From Porphyromonadaceae bacterium FC4 (GTDB taxonomy: Bacteria > Bacteroidota > Bacteroidia > Bacteroidales > Porphyromonadaceae), in assembly GCA_900120395.1 (NCBI GenBank), contig LT635553.1, forward strand, positions 974,254-1,038,253: a stretch of DNA of 64,000 nucleotides, written 5' to 3'. Made by a program: the position numbers and the translations under genes. Shown piece by piece: positions 1 through 9,001 of the stretch. The notes under the pieces are model-generated. The model saw nothing but the letters and a program-made list of their open reading frames with translations, was not told the DNA's origin and did no database searches. Each line of letters starts with the position of its first letter. The first letter of the stretch is position 1.

Positions 1-266
1 CGTACCGAATCAAAGAGGGTGCGAAAGAGCGTATCCAGGTCTTTCGTGGAGATGTGTTGCGCATTTCCGGCGAAGGGGTGAATAAACGTTTCACTGTTCG
101 CAAGATGTCCAACGGTATCGGAGTAGAGCGAATCTTCCCGATGAACTCCCCTTTTATTGAGGAGATCACTGTACACAAAAAAGGACGTGTACGTAGAGCT
201 AAGCTCAACTACCTCCGTAGCAGACGTGGCAAGAGCGCACGAATTCGCGAGCGTCGTTCGTTCTGA
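1..266 (+). CDS. rplS: 50S ribosomal protein L19, 5'-truncated
   Basis: C-terminal 87 residues of ribosomal protein L19, which sits at the 30S-50S interface of the large subunit. The reading frame is open from base 3 ([19 protein letters not shown]...), so the gene enters from beyond the left edge; the GTG at 54 is an internal valine, not the start. The L19 hallmarks are visible: [25 protein letters not shown], then a basic tail ([24 protein letters not shown] split over the end). About 30 N-terminal residues are missing compared with the usual 115-120. A strong terminator follows 40 bases after the stop. Confidence 0.95.
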   Translation, partial: YRIKEGAKERIQVFRGDVLRISGEGVNKRFTVRKMSNGIGVERIFPMNSPFIEEITVHKKGRVRRAKLNYLRSRRGKSARIRERRSF

Positions 267-306
267 TCGTTCTGATCGATCATTGCTCCTAGCACTTGAT
301 GCTATA

Positions 307-344
307 AAATGCCTTGAGAGGATGACCTCTCAAGGCATTTTTTT
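307..344 (+). terminator. Intrinsic terminator of rplS
   Basis: Perfect 15-bp stem (307-321 with 326-340), 4-nt loop ATGA, followed by a T run to 344. It lies 40 bases after the rplS stop and ahead of the epimerase gene. Confidence 0.9.
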
Positions 345-417
345 GATTATTTGTGTATCTTGTGTAGTGAGAGGGAGAGTAACAAATGCCGAATCCAAAC
401 AATACAGATGATGAATC

Positions 418-1455
418 ATGACTAAAAGAAGCGAAAAGATAAGAGTACTATTGACAGGTGCGGGAGGTCATATCGGGCGAAATGCCGTGGATCTTTTGCT
501 GGCAAAAGAAAATGTCTTTGATGTCAGAGTCTTTGACCTTGACACCCCCAAAAATAGGGAGTATTTTGACCGTTATAAGGGGAAGATTGAGGTTTATTTC
601 GGAGATATCACTTCTCCGGATGACCTGATTCTACCTGTCACCGGAGTAGATGCTGTGATCCATATGGCTTCTGTCATACCCCCGGTGGCATCAGACCATC
701 CGGAGCTGGTGGATTCTGTGAACGTAGGTGGTACAAAAAACCTGGTGACGGCGATGGAGTCGTATGCACCCGATGCTTTTCTTATGTTTGCGTCAAGCGT
801 AGCGGTGTATGGGGATCGCTTTCTCAATCCTTTCATCAATGTGACTGATCCGGTGAACCCAGTGTCTGATGATCATTATGGTGCAGGAAAAGTACTCATG
901 GAGGAGACTGTGATGAATAGCAAGCTGCAGTGGACGATATTCCGTCTTTCCGCCATCATGGGAGCCGGTAATCATGTCATGTCGGGCTTGATGTTTCGCA
1001 TGCCGCTTGAGCAGCTTTTTGAGATTTGCACCCCTCGCGATACGGCACGTGCCTTTGTTGAGGGCGTGACAAAGGTGGAGCAGCTTACCGGAAAGATATT
1101 CAACCTAGGTGGTGGTCCCAGGTGTACAACTACCTACCGTACTTTTTTGGAGAATAACTTTAGGATCTATGGATTAGGCGCCTTCGACTTTCCGCTTCAT
1201 GCATTCGCTACCCAAAATTACCATTGTGGGTACTTTGAGGATGGCGATGATCTGGAGGACATTGTGCATTTTCGGAGAGATACGCTGGCTGACTACTACA
1301 GACAGCTCCGTAAGTCTATCCCGAGTGTTCAACGCATAGCGACACAACTCACAGCGAAACTGGTGAAAAGCTACTTGCTTCACTTGAGCAAACCCTATCA
1401 GGCAGTGAAAGAGAATGATGAAGAGGCGTTGAAGTTTTACTTCAGAGAGCACTAG
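418..1455 (+). CDS. NAD-dependent epimerase/dehydratase (extended SDR)
   Basis: A 345-residue extended short-chain dehydrogenase/reductase, probably acting on a nucleotide sugar or similar substrate with NAD(P). The Rossmann motif GAGGHIG is at residues 14-20, an acidic residue that may select NAD follows the second strand (RVFDLD, about 37-42), and the catalytic pair YxxxK is Y154/K158 with SS upstream (FASSVAVYG). The last 90 residues are not typical of well-characterised sugar epimerases, so the substrate cannot be named. It is monocistronic, 73 bases after the rplS terminator, and ends 3 bases before the convergent PPTase gene with no terminator visible between them. Confidence 0.8.
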   Translation: MTKRSEKIRVLLTGAGGHIGRNAVDLLLAKENVFDVRVFDLDTPKNREYFDRYKGKIEVYFGDITSPDDLILPVTGVDAVIHMASVIPPVASDHPELVDSVNVGGTKNLVTAMESYAPDAFLMFASSVAVYGDRFLNPFINVTDPVNPVSDDHYGAGKVLMEETVMNSKLQWTIFRLSAIMGAGNHVMSGLMFRMPLEQLFEICTPRDTARAFVEGVTKVEQLTGKIFNLGGGPRCTTTYRTFLENNFRIYGLGAFDFPLHAFATQNYHCGYFEDGDDLEDIVHFRRDTLADYYRQLRKSIPSVQRIATQLTAKLVKSYLLHLSKPYQAVKENDEEALKFYFREH

Positions 1456-1458
1456 TCG

Positions 1459-1980
1459 TTACTGCTTCGGCATAGAGACTATAGCAACAGCACACCGCCA
1501 CTCGTGAAGGCGTCGCTGTGCCAAGATTGGTGTACTCCCGTTGGCTATCATACGGAGTGCACCATCTTTTTTGACCTCAACTAACTGGATGTCTTTGGAG
1601 AAATGGGTGATTCGGTCCGAATAAGCCTTGTACACAGCTTCCTTGGCTGTCCAAAGCCAAAGGGGATGGAGCCAACCAATTTTGTTTAGTAGCACCTGCT
1701 CCTTGGGGGTTGCAAACCGAGAAAATGTTCGTGCAGCTTGGTCCCACTTATCCTCTACATCTATGCCAAGAGCTAGACTATGCTCACCCATGTAGATGCC
1801 TATGGTGGAGTGACAGTGCGAAATACTGATGGAGGCGGAATGACCGACAAGGTAGGGCTTACCGCTCTTCTCGTGTGCTAGAGTGACGGACTTTCCGAGT
1901 TCACGAGATACCGCTTGCTCGATGACAGGATGGGGATCAAGGTTCGGTCTGTTCGGAAGCAGTATTAGCTTTGGCTCCAT
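1459..1980 (-). CDS. 4'-phosphopantetheinyl transferase family protein
   Basis: Sfp/AcpS-superfamily enzyme of about 173 residues that would move phosphopantetheine from CoA to a serine of a carrier protein in the cytoplasm. The family's metal and CoA motifs are present: GIDVED and WTAKEAVYKA. A single such gene beside gldE could serve the fatty-acid ACP, but its target is not shown by sequence. The open frame reaches 2025, but the start at 1980 (MEPKLILLP) is preferred: it gives a normal N-terminus and a 44-base overlap with the end of gldE, which suggests translational coupling in an ssb-gldE-PPTase group. Confidence 0.85.
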   Translation of the reverse strand: MEPKLILLPNRPNLDPHPVIEQAVSRELGKSVTLAHEKSGKPYLVGHSASISISHCHSTIGIYMGEHSLALGIDVEDKWDQAARTFSRFATPKEQVLLNKIGWLHPLWLWTAKEAVYKAYSDRITHFSKDIQLVEVKKDGALRMIANGSTPILAQRRLHEWRCAVAIVSMPKQ

Positions 1981-3241
1981 TGGGGATGAATAGTACTTTG
2001 CTGATACGTCGGCGTCCCATCTCAATAATCTTGAAGGCGTGCCCCTCTACGTTGATCACTTCGCCGACAGATGGGAAGTCTTGTTTTATCTCCAGTAGCA
2101 ATCCTCCGAGGGTCTCCGCTTCATCGGTTTCTTTGATGATGTCCTCGTAGTTGGCGACCTTGACGACTCTGAGAAAATCAAGTATAGATATCTTTCCGTC
2201 GAAAGTGAATGTGCCGTCAGGATGCTTGGTGTAGAGTTGCTCGTCGTCATCGTATTCATCGTTGATTTCGCCGACAATCTCCTCGAGTAGGTCCTCCATC
2301 GTAACTAACCCTGAGGTACCTCCAAACTCGTCTACCACGATGGCCATATGTACTTTTTGGCGACGAAAATCCTCCAAAAGGTGGCTTACCATCATGCTTT
2401 CGGGTACAAACATGGGTTCACGAAGCAGCCTTTGCCAGTTGTAGTCATCCCCCTCTTTGAGATAAGGCAAAAGGTCTTTTGCGTATAGCAACCCCTTTAT
2501 GTTATCGATTCGCTCCTCGTAGACCGGGATTCGGGAGTAGCCATTTTCGATGATAAATGTGCGGACGTACCCAAAGCTTTGGTCTAGGTCCAGTGCCTTG
2601 ATCTCCATGCGTGGTTGCATCACCTCTGCGACACTCTTACGGTGAAAAAGAATGATCTCGTTGAGTACCCCTTGCTCTTCAATATTGGCAGTTGTTAGTT
2701 CGATAGCTCGGCTGAGCTCCTCATGATTGAGTTCGTTTTTTGTGGATTGAAAGGGAGCGCTAATCCAATTCCCTAGCTTTACGAGGCTTTTGGTAATGGG
2801 GTAGAGGACTTTTCGCGTGTAGTAGAGGCCGTTGGCATTTCTACGCGTGTAGCTGAGCGGATCAAGTTGGCAGAGAACTTTTGGGAAAATCTCCCCTATG
2901 AGGAGGATGACAAAGGTGGTGCCGATGACTTGGACAATGAAGCCGGCTGTGGGGGCGTTCTGAAAATCAAACAATCGGGCAATCACATAGTCTGACAGTG
3001 TGATCACGGCAATGTTGAAAAAGTTATTGGCGATCAGCAGGGTGCCGAGCAGCGTCTCTGAGTCGTCGATCAGATCAAGTACTTTCTTGTCTTGAGGGTC
3101 GTTGCTTGTCCGGAGCTCCTCTATCTGGGATGGAATGAGTGAAAAAAACGAGACTTCGGAGCCGGAGAAGAAGCCGCTGAAATAAAGACATATCGCGATC
3201 AGAACTAGGGCGATGATCTCAGCGCTAGAGATCGGATTCAT
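1937..3241 (-). CDS. gldE: GldE-like CNNM/CorC transporter-family membrane protein
   Basis: A 434-residue inner-membrane protein with an N-terminal DUF21/CNNM membrane domain (helices at roughly residues 8-28, 70-95, 105-130), two cytoplasmic CBS domains (about 200-315, with PRMEI and IVVDEFGGTSGLVTMEDLLEE) and a C-terminal CorC/HlyC domain. In Flavobacterium GldE supports gliding and type IX secretion, where it relates to GldD; in non-gliding Porphyromonas-like bacteria it probably serves secretion or ion homeostasis. The start at 3241 is chosen because AGGAG lies 8 bases upstream; the longer frame to 3286 would need TTG. It sits 117 bases after ssb. The mutY gene I recall as the usual upstream neighbour in Bacteroides is absent here. 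Confidence 0.85.
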   Translation of the reverse strand: MNPISSAEIIALVLIAICLYFSGFFSGSEVSFFSLIPSQIEELRTSNDPQDKKVLDLIDDSETLLGTLLIANNFFNIAVITLSDYVIARLFDFQNAPTAGFIVQVIGTTFVILLIGEIFPKVLCQLDPLSYTRRNANGLYYTRKVLYPITKSLVKLGNWISAPFQSTKNELNHEELSRAIELTTANIEEQGVLNEIILFHRKSVAEVMQPRMEIKALDLDQSFGYVRTFIIENGYSRIPVYEERIDNIKGLLYAKDLLPYLKEGDDYNWQRLLREPMFVPESMMVSHLLEDFRRQKVHMAIVVDEFGGTSGLVTMEDLLEEIVGEINDEYDDDEQLYTKHPDGTFTFDGKISILDFLRVVKVANYEDIIKETDEAETLGGLLLEIKQDFPSVGEVINVEGHAFKIIEMGRRRISKVLFIPNGAKANTASEQTEP

Positions 3242-3358
3242 GTAGATTTCTCCTAGAATGGTACTGAATATGGCCGGGTCTTCCAAGGTGTGTTGGTTTT
3301 GATTGAGAAATGTATTTGTACCGATGCCATCAAGGTGGATCTGTATAAAAAGCGTTGT

Positions 3359-3799
3359 CTAAAAAGGGAGTTCGTTTTCGGTGTCCTGATTGAGGGCCGC
3401 TACGTAGATGCCATACGGATCGTTTGGCGACTCTTGTTCTTTTTTTCGCTCCTCGGGGCGTATCTCCTGTGTCAGCACAGTGAGCTTGTCTGCCAGTATG
3501 AAGGCATACTTTAGTTGGGCTCCCTTTTTTGTATATATTCTCCGGTAAGAGAGTCTCCCCTCCACCTCTACCATGAGCCCTTTGCGGACAAGCTCCTCGG
3601 CACGTTGTGCCAAGCTATATGTGCACAGTACGTTGTGCCACTCGGTAACTTGATCCACAACTACTCGTCCTTCATCGTTGACAAAGCCATCTGAGTGTGT
3701 AGCTATCTGAAAGGTAGCAATACACGTGGATGGATCAATGTATTTTATGTCGGGGTCACCACCCACATAGCCTCGGAGGGTGATCCTATTGTATGTCAT
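3359..3799 (-). CDS. ssb: Single-stranded DNA-binding protein
   Basis: A 146-residue SSB with an OB fold in the first 110 residues (MTYNRITLRGYVGGDP, ATFQIAT, TEWHNVLCTYSLAQRAEELVRKG, VEVEGRLSYRRI) and a short acidic C-terminus. It coats single-stranded DNA in replication, repair and recombination, and the extreme C-terminus docks partner proteins. The tip here is ENELPF, a mild variant of the DDDxPF form. It is the first gene of the leftward ssb-gldE-PPTase group. Only one copy is in this window. Confidence 0.92.
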   Translation of the reverse strand: MTYNRITLRGYVGGDPDIKYIDPSTCIATFQIATHSDGFVNDEGRVVVDQVTEWHNVLCTYSLAQRAEELVRKGLMVEVEGRLSYRRIYTKKGAQLKYAFILADKLTVLTQEIRPEERKKEQESPNDPYGIYVAALNQDTENELPF

Positions 3800-3955
3800 T
3801 TGTCGCTTAGAGTTTTCCTATTGTCATGTGGGGTCAAATATACCACTTTTCAAAATAATACGTATTGGAGCATTTTGGTACGCGAGTGTGTCGAGGGCTT
3901 AGATGATAAGGTCGATTTTACCAGATTTTTTGCCCTTCGGGTTTAGGGCAAAAAA

Positions 3956-4040
3956 TTTGACGGATAGTAGCGAAATGTTTCCAGTAGGAAAGAGAACGGT
4001 TTGACGGATAGAAGCGAAGGGTTTGCAGTAGGAAACTTTT
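3956..4040 (+). repeat. Interspersed double-hairpin repeat, copy 1
   Basis: Two direct units beginning TTTGACGGATAG at 3956 and 4000 (44-bp period), each ending in a hairpin related to GTTTCCAGTAGGAAAC (second unit has one stem mismatch). A perfect 10-bp inverted repeat TTTTTTGCCC/GGGCAAAAAA (3926-3935/3946-3955) abuts the left side. Similarity to copy 5 continues to about 4140, through a GTTTTTCGGGCTCGG stretch. It lies in the 596-bp divergent gap 3800-4395 between ssb and lysS; nothing else recognisable is there except the possible lysS promoter. Confidence 0.9.
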
Positions 4041-4284
4041 AGCGATCAAGCAGCCGGTTTAGTAGGACGTTGTATTCGCCTGTTAGCCAATGGTATATGA
4101 GGTATTTGGGTTTGTGCCCGTTTTTCGGGCTCGGTGCACTCTCATCACCGTGTGGTGTCGGTCGCTACTTTTATAGGACTGAGCTTGTGTGTAGCAGTGT
4201 GGAGGGCTTATGGAAAGCACCTACCTCTAAGACGTCTTCTCAGATGTAGATATAACGTCAGCCCTGTCTTCAGAGAGAAAAGTG

Positions 4285-4315
4285 TGGGCTGAAGTCTGTA
4301 AAATCGGTATATTTG
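4285..4315 (+). promoter_or_regulatory. Candidate lysS promoter
   Basis: TATATTTG at 4308-4315 fits the Bacteroidetes -7 consensus TAnnTTTG. The -33 triplet at 4285-4287 is TGG instead of TTG, with 20 bases between. It would give a leader of about 75 bases to the lysS ATG. Confidence 0.35.
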
Positions 4316-4395
4316 CGTAACTCAAGCTGGGTCATCTGTGTCTCTAAAAAACGGATGCCTGGAGATATGCGTATATTCAATAAAAACAGAAGTCG

Positions 4396-5940
4396 ATGAT
4401 TACACGAGAATACAGTGAGCAGGAGATTGAGAGAAGGGATAGCTTAGAGAAGCTGAAGGAGCTGGGAATTGATCCTTATCCCGCTGCAGAGTACGAGGTG
4501 AATGCCTATGCAGATGAGGTGAAGAAAAACTTTGCTCCCGATGCCGAAGTAAGACAAGTCTCTATGGCGGGGAGGATTATGTCTCGACGAATCATGGGCA
4601 AAGCTGCGTTTTGTGAGTTAATGGATTCAACAGGTCGCATACAGCTGTATGTGAAAAGAGACGACATCGCACCTGATGAAGACAAGACTATGTACAACAC
4701 AGTATTCAAGAAGCTGTTGGATATTGGTGATTTCATCGGAGTGAAGGGTTTTGTCTTTACTACGAAGACCGGTGAAATATCTGTGCATGTGCAAGAGCTT
4801 ACTCTGCTGGCTAAGTCACTGCGTCCACTGCCGGTCGTGAAGCAAAAAGACGGGCAGACCTACGATGCCTTTACTGATCCGGAACTGAGGTACCGTATGC
4901 GCTATGTGGACCTGATTGTTAACCCTGAAGTAAGAGAGCGATTCATAAAAAGGACGAAGACCTTCAATGCGTTTCGCAAGTTCTTGAACGAAAAAGGTTA
5001 TCTGGAGGTAGATACTCCCGTATTGCAGAGCATACCCGGTGGGGCAGCGGCAAGGCCTTTCATCACCCATCATAACGCATTGGACATCCCACTGTACCTG
5101 CGCATCGCTAATGAGCTGTATCTGAAAAGGTTGATTGTAGGAGGCTATGACGGGGTGTACGAGTTTTCGAGAAACTTCCGAAATGAAGGAATGGACCGGA
5201 CCCATAACCCGGAGTTTACCGTCATGGAAGTGTACGTAGCCTATAAGGACTACAACTGGATGATGGAGATGACGGAGCAGCTCCTGGAGTTCACGGCTAT
5301 GGAAGTCAATGGCACGACGAAAGTGCACTACAGGGGGAACGATATTGACTTCAAGGCTCCTTATCCCCGCATGACCATGACGGATGCGATAAAGAAGTAT
5401 GCGGACTACGATATCACAGGAAAGTCTGAGGAGGAGCTCCGTGCAGCATGCCGAGAACGTGGGCTGAACGTCGACGAGACGATGGGGAAGGGCAAGTTGA
5501 TCGATGAGCTCTTTGGTGAGCTGTGTGAGGGACACTTTATCCAGCCCACATTCATCATAGACTATCCGGTGTCCATGTCCCCGCTCACCAAAATGCACCG
5601 TAGTGAAAAGGATATGACAGAGCGCTTTGAATTGATGGTCGGAGGCAAGGAACTGCTAAATGCTTATTCGGAGCTCAATGATCCGATTGACCAGCTGGAG
5701 CGTTTTCAGGAGCAAATGCGACTCTCTGAAAAGGGTGATGACGAGGCGATGTTTATCGACCAGGACTTTGTGCGGGCACTGGAATACGGAATGCCCCCCA
5801 CAAGTGGAATGGGTATAGGTATGGATCGCTTGGTGATGTTCTTAACGGAGCAGGAGACGATACAAGAGGTGCTGTTTTTCCCGCAGATGAAGCCGGAGCA
5901 GAAAGCCTCTGATAGTGCGGGAGAACAGAGTAATCAGTAA
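4396..5940 (+). CDS. lysS: Lysyl-tRNA synthetase, class II
   Basis: A 514-residue class II LysRS charging tRNA-Lys. The N-terminal OB-fold anticodon-binding domain occupies about residues 50-160 ([21 protein letters not shown]), followed by the catalytic core with motif 2 near 255-270 ([19 protein letters not shown]) and motif 3 near 463-480 ([15 protein letters not shown]). Length resembles the E. coli enzyme; from memory several Bacteroidales LysRS carry about 60 extra C-terminal residues, which are not here. It begins a rightward group continuing with gpsA 25 bases later. Repeat copy 1 is in its upstream region. Confidence 0.96.
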   Translation: MITREYSEQEIERRDSLEKLKELGIDPYPAAEYEVNAYADEVKKNFAPDAEVRQVSMAGRIMSRRIMGKAAFCELMDSTGRIQLYVKRDDIAPDEDKTMYNTVFKKLLDIGDFIGVKGFVFTTKTGEISVHVQELTLLAKSLRPLPVVKQKDGQTYDAFTDPELRYRMRYVDLIVNPEVRERFIKRTKTFNAFRKFLNEKGYLEVDTPVLQSIPGGAAARPFITHHNALDIPLYLRIANELYLKRLIVGGYDGVYEFSRNFRNEGMDRTHNPEFTVMEVYVAYKDYNWMMEMTEQLLEFTAMEVNGTTKVHYRGNDIDFKAPYPRMTMTDAIKKYADYDITGKSEEELRAACRERGLNVDETMGKGKLIDELFGELCEGHFIQPTFIIDYPVSMSPLTKMHRSEKDMTERFELMVGGKELLNAYSELNDPIDQLERFQEQMRLSEKGDDEAMFIDQDFVRALEYGMPPTSGMGIGMDRLVMFLTEQETIQEVLFFPQMKPEQKASDSAGEQSNQ

Positions 5941-5965
5941 TAAGCCACATCGATAAGTAGAACCT

Positions 5966-6997
5966 GTGGAGGATAATATCACCAAATCGGAGTCAAGTAC
6001 TTGGTCTCCTAAGAAGTTTGCAATCATCGGGAGTGGTAGCTGGGCTACTGCCTTAGCTAAAATACTCATAGACTCCGGTAACGAGGTGCACTGGTACTTC
6101 CGATTCAAGGAGACTGTCCGAAAGTTCCAGGCAGGGGCGCACAATCCCTCATACCTCACTTCGGTGACCTTTGACCTGAGTAAAATACACTTTTATACCG
6201 ATGTACGCCGGATCATCAAGGAGTGTGATACTATCTTGTTGGTTACCCCATCACCGTACATCAAGAGCACCTTTGATAAGCTTCATGCCGGTGATTTTTC
6301 CGGGAAGTTTGTGCTCAACGCAGTAAAGGGAATTATTCCGGAAGAGTATTTGCTGATTTCCGACTACCTTATCCAAGAGTTTGAGGTGCCGGAAGATATG
6401 ATCGGAGTGATCAGCGGACCCACTCATGCAGAGGAAGTGGCGATGAACCGCATGTCGTATCTGACAGTAGCATGCTCTGATCTCTCGAATGCAGAAAAGA
6501 TTGAGAAGCGTCTGCAGTGTGACTATGTTCGCACGGTGGTAAGCTCAGACGTCAATGGAATCGAATACTGCAGCGTACTCAAAAATGTCTATGCAATAGC
6601 TACGGGTATATGCCAAGGCTTGCGCATGGGTGATAACTTTCAGGCTGTGCTTATCGCTAATGCAGCAGCTGAGATGGATCGTTTTACCAAAGCACTCTCC
6701 ACAACCCGAAAGCCCATTACGGACTCAGTGTACCTGGGTGATCTACTGGTGACCGGCTATTCACGCTTCAGTCGCAACCGAACTTTTGGTACCTTGCTCG
6801 GAAAGGGACGCGTAGTGAAGCAGGCACAACTGGAGATGGATATGATTGCGGAGGGATACTATGGAGCCAAATGTATCCACGAAGTGAATAAAAGGTATAA
6901 AGTCTTCATGCCAATTGCCGAGACAGTCTATCAGATTCTATACCATATGCTTGACTGTCGACGAGCTGTTGATAGACTTACGGGACTAATCCACTAA
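5966..6997 (+). CDS. gpsA: Glycerol-3-phosphate dehydrogenase [NAD(P)+]
   Basis: A 343-residue cytosolic enzyme reducing dihydroxyacetone phosphate to sn-glycerol-3-phosphate for phospholipid synthesis. The Rossmann motif is IGSGSWATALA (about residues 22-32), with VISGPTHAEEVA and the substrate/catalytic stretch YCSVLKNVYAIATGICQG, where the lysine is the expected catalytic residue. The only in-frame start before the Rossmann fold is GTG at 5966. It lies 25 bases after lysS and 12 before pgi, so all three are probably cotranscribed. Confidence 0.93.
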   Translation: MEDNITKSESSTWSPKKFAIIGSGSWATALAKILIDSGNEVHWYFRFKETVRKFQAGAHNPSYLTSVTFDLSKIHFYTDVRRIIKECDTILLVTPSPYIKSTFDKLHAGDFSGKFVLNAVKGIIPEEYLLISDYLIQEFEVPEDMIGVISGPTHAEEVAMNRMSYLTVACSDLSNAEKIEKRLQCDYVRTVVSSDVNGIEYCSVLKNVYAIATGICQGLRMGDNFQAVLIANAAAEMDRFTKALSTTRKPITDSVYLGDLLVTGYSRFSRNRTFGTLLGKGRVVKQAQLEMDMIAEGYYGAKCIHEVNKRYKVFMPIAETVYQILYHMLDCRRAVDRLTGLIH

Positions 6998-7009
6998 TAC
7001 ATTACAATC

Positions 7010-8368
7010 ATGATGAAAGATATCAAACTGAATATAAACAATGCACTCGGCACGAAAGAGCTGCACGAACAATATATGGAGACCCTGCCTGCTGCGAAGT
7101 CAGCACTGTCCACTCTATACAGAGGAGACGGTAAGGGCGCAGACTTTTTGGGATGGATCCGTCTTCCCCACTCTATAGAGCCTGGCTTCTTGAGCGATCT
7201 GAAGATGACAGCAGATAGGCTGCGAGAAGACTGTGAGTATGTGGTGTCCATAGGTATAGGTGGATCCTACCTGGGCATCAAAGCCACGGTTGAAGCCTTG
7301 CAAGACTCCTTTGCTGCTTACAAGCCTAAGTCAGGGGCAGCCCTCCTATACGCAGGAAACCACATAAGTGAAGACTATCTGTATGAGCTTATGACCTTGC
7401 TCAAGGGGAAGAAGTTTGGCATCATCAATATCTCTAAGAGTGGTACTACCACCGAACCGGCAATAGCATTCCGCTTGCTCAGTCAGATGCTGGAAAAAGA
7501 GCAAGGAGAGCAGTTTGCAAAAGATCATATTGTCGCCATTACTGATGCTCATAAAGGAGCACTCCGCACGCTTGCAGACAAGAAAGGGTACAAGTCATAC
7601 ATCATACCCGATGACATTGGCGGACGCTTCACGGTGCTCACTCCCGTTGGACTTCTACCTATTGCTGTAGCCGGCTTTGACATTGAGGCACTTGTGAAGG
7701 GCGCACAAAAGATGCAAGACCTTACGAACGAGGATGTCCCCATCGCAGACAACCCCGCCGCTCAGTATGCTGTCACCAGAAACCTACTGTATAAAAACGG
7801 GAAGAAGATCGAGGTATTTGCCAACTTTTCTCCCAAGTTACAGTATGTGGGTGAGTGGCTCAAGCAGTTGTATGCAGAGAGTGAAGGTAAAGACGCAAAG
7901 GGGATATTCCCTGCTTCTGCAAACTTCACGACTGACTTACACTCTATTGGTCAAATGATACAGCAAGGCGAGCGCAACCTTTTTGAGACGTTTATCAGCA
8001 TTGATGAGCCTAGGTATCGTGTAGAAATCCCGAGCGATAGCGATAATTTGGATGGACTGAACTTCATATCAGGAAAGCGCGTTGACTTTGTCAATAAGAT
8101 GGCAGAGCAAGGTACACTTCTTGCCCATTTGGATGGTGATGTCCCAAATATCCATATCTCTATACCACGTCTGGATGAGTATAGCCTGGGTCAGCTCTAC
8201 TATTTCTTCGAAATAGCGGTGGGAATAAGTGGTTATCTCTTAGGGGTCAATCCATTCAATCAGCCCGGTGTTGAGGACTATAAGAAGAATATGTTTGCGC
8301 TCCTAGGGAAGCCCGGGTATGAGGATGACACAGATAAGATCCAAAAAAGACTTGATAGCCTAAAATGA
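7010..8368 (+). CDS. pgi: Glucose-6-phosphate isomerase
   Basis: A 452-residue phosphoglucose isomerase of the shorter, Bacillus-like form (about 450 residues against 550 in E. coli), interconverting glucose-6-phosphate and fructose-6-phosphate. SIS-fold sugar-phosphate motifs are clear: [14 protein letters not shown] near residue 80 and [12 protein letters not shown] near 140, with the catalytic-region [11 protein letters not shown] and a C-terminal [14 protein letters not shown] occurs at both 7010 and 7013, so the start is uncertain by one codon. Its TGA overlaps the ATG of the DUF4290 gene by 4 bases. Confidence 0.95.
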   Translation: MMKDIKLNINNALGTKELHEQYMETLPAAKSALSTLYRGDGKGADFLGWIRLPHSIEPGFLSDLKMTADRLREDCEYVVSIGIGGSYLGIKATVEALQDSFAAYKPKSGAALLYAGNHISEDYLYELMTLLKGKKFGIINISKSGTTTEPAIAFRLLSQMLEKEQGEQFAKDHIVAITDAHKGALRTLADKKGYKSYIIPDDIGGRFTVLTPVGLLPIAVAGFDIEALVKGAQKMQDLTNEDVPIADNPAAQYAVTRNLLYKNGKKIEVFANFSPKLQYVGEWLKQLYAESEGKDAKGIFPASANFTTDLHSIGQMIQQGERNLFETFISIDEPRYRVEIPSDSDNLDGLNFISGKRVDFVNKMAEQGTLLAHLDGDVPNIHISIPRLDEYSLGQLYYFFEIAVGISGYLLGVNPFNQPGVEDYKKNMFALLGKPGYEDDTDKIQKRLDSLK

Positions 8369-8982
8369 ACAAATCATACCACGGCACTACGGAGGACTTA
8401 GTGCTACCCGAATACGGGAGGAATGTCCAAAATATGGTTGAGCATTGTCTTGCGATAAAAGATCGTGAGGAGCGTCAACAATGTGCAGAGACCATCATCA
8501 AGATCATGAGCTCGATTACTACAGCGGATCGTGCACGAGAGGATTTTGAGCAGGTCCTATGGGATCATCTATACATCATGTCCGGCTTTGAGCTCGACGT
8601 GGACTTCCCATGTGAAGTGACGACCAAAGAAGAGTACACTGCAGATATTGAGCGGAAGCTGGATAATGACCACCAGCGTCGCCCCAAGTACCGTCACTAC
8701 GGGAGGAACATCGAACGCATGATCGCTATAGCAGTTCAGGAAGAAGATGAGGAGAAGCGACAAGAGTCAGCCAAGGAGATCGCAGTACAGATGAAGCGTG
8801 ACTACATCAACTGGAATAAGGATACCGTGGCTAATGCTAGGATCTTTGCAGATCTGTACGAGCTATCCGAGGGACAGCTTTACTTGGACGAAATGATTGT
8901 CCAACTCCCTGAAGCCAATGATCTAAGAGAGGGAAATGGATCTGCCTCGCAGAGGAAGTCGCACAACAAGAGAAAGAGATAA
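8365..8982 (+). CDS. DUF4290 family protein
   Basis: A 205-residue soluble protein of the Bacteroidetes-restricted DUF4290 family, function unknown. Two similar segments are visible, each with YGRN followed by a helix carrying E(E/D)xxxRQ(E/Q)(C/S)A (residues about 16-45 and 110-140: [15 protein letters not shown] and [15 protein letters not shown]), suggesting an internal duplication. The tail is basic ([11 protein letters not shown]). It starts inside the pgi stop (ATGA) and ends 19 bases before the murA ATG; the fixed position between pgi and murA suggests a role tied to cell-wall or sugar metabolism, but nothing in the sequence states it. Confidence 0.85.
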   Translation: MNKSYHGTTEDLVLPEYGRNVQNMVEHCLAIKDREERQQCAETIIKIMSSITTADRAREDFEQVLWDHLYIMSGFELDVDFPCEVTTKEEYTADIERKLDNDHQRRPKYRHYGRNIERMIAIAVQEEDEEKRQESAKEIAVQMKRDYINWNKDTVANARIFADLYELSEGQLYLDEMIVQLPEANDLREGNGSASQRKSHNKRKR

Positions 8983-9001
8983 CAAAAAAGTATGTAGAGC
9001 T

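Noticed and set aside
157-411. 84-codon frame overlapping the end of rplS
   Set aside because: It runs out of frame through rplS and across a strong terminator.
3956-4395. T-box or other known riboswitch before lysS and gltX
   Set aside because: No T-box sequence or specifier loop is visible; the same repeat also precedes genes unrelated to aminoacylation and occurs in both orientations.
4816-5598. 260-codon reading frame antisense to lysS
   Set aside because: It mirrors the lysS coding frame, has no ribosome-binding site and gives no recognisable protein.
5966-5980. Sequencing error at the gpsA start (no ATG)
   Set aside because: GTG gives a normal N-terminus ahead of the Rossmann fold and needs no correction.
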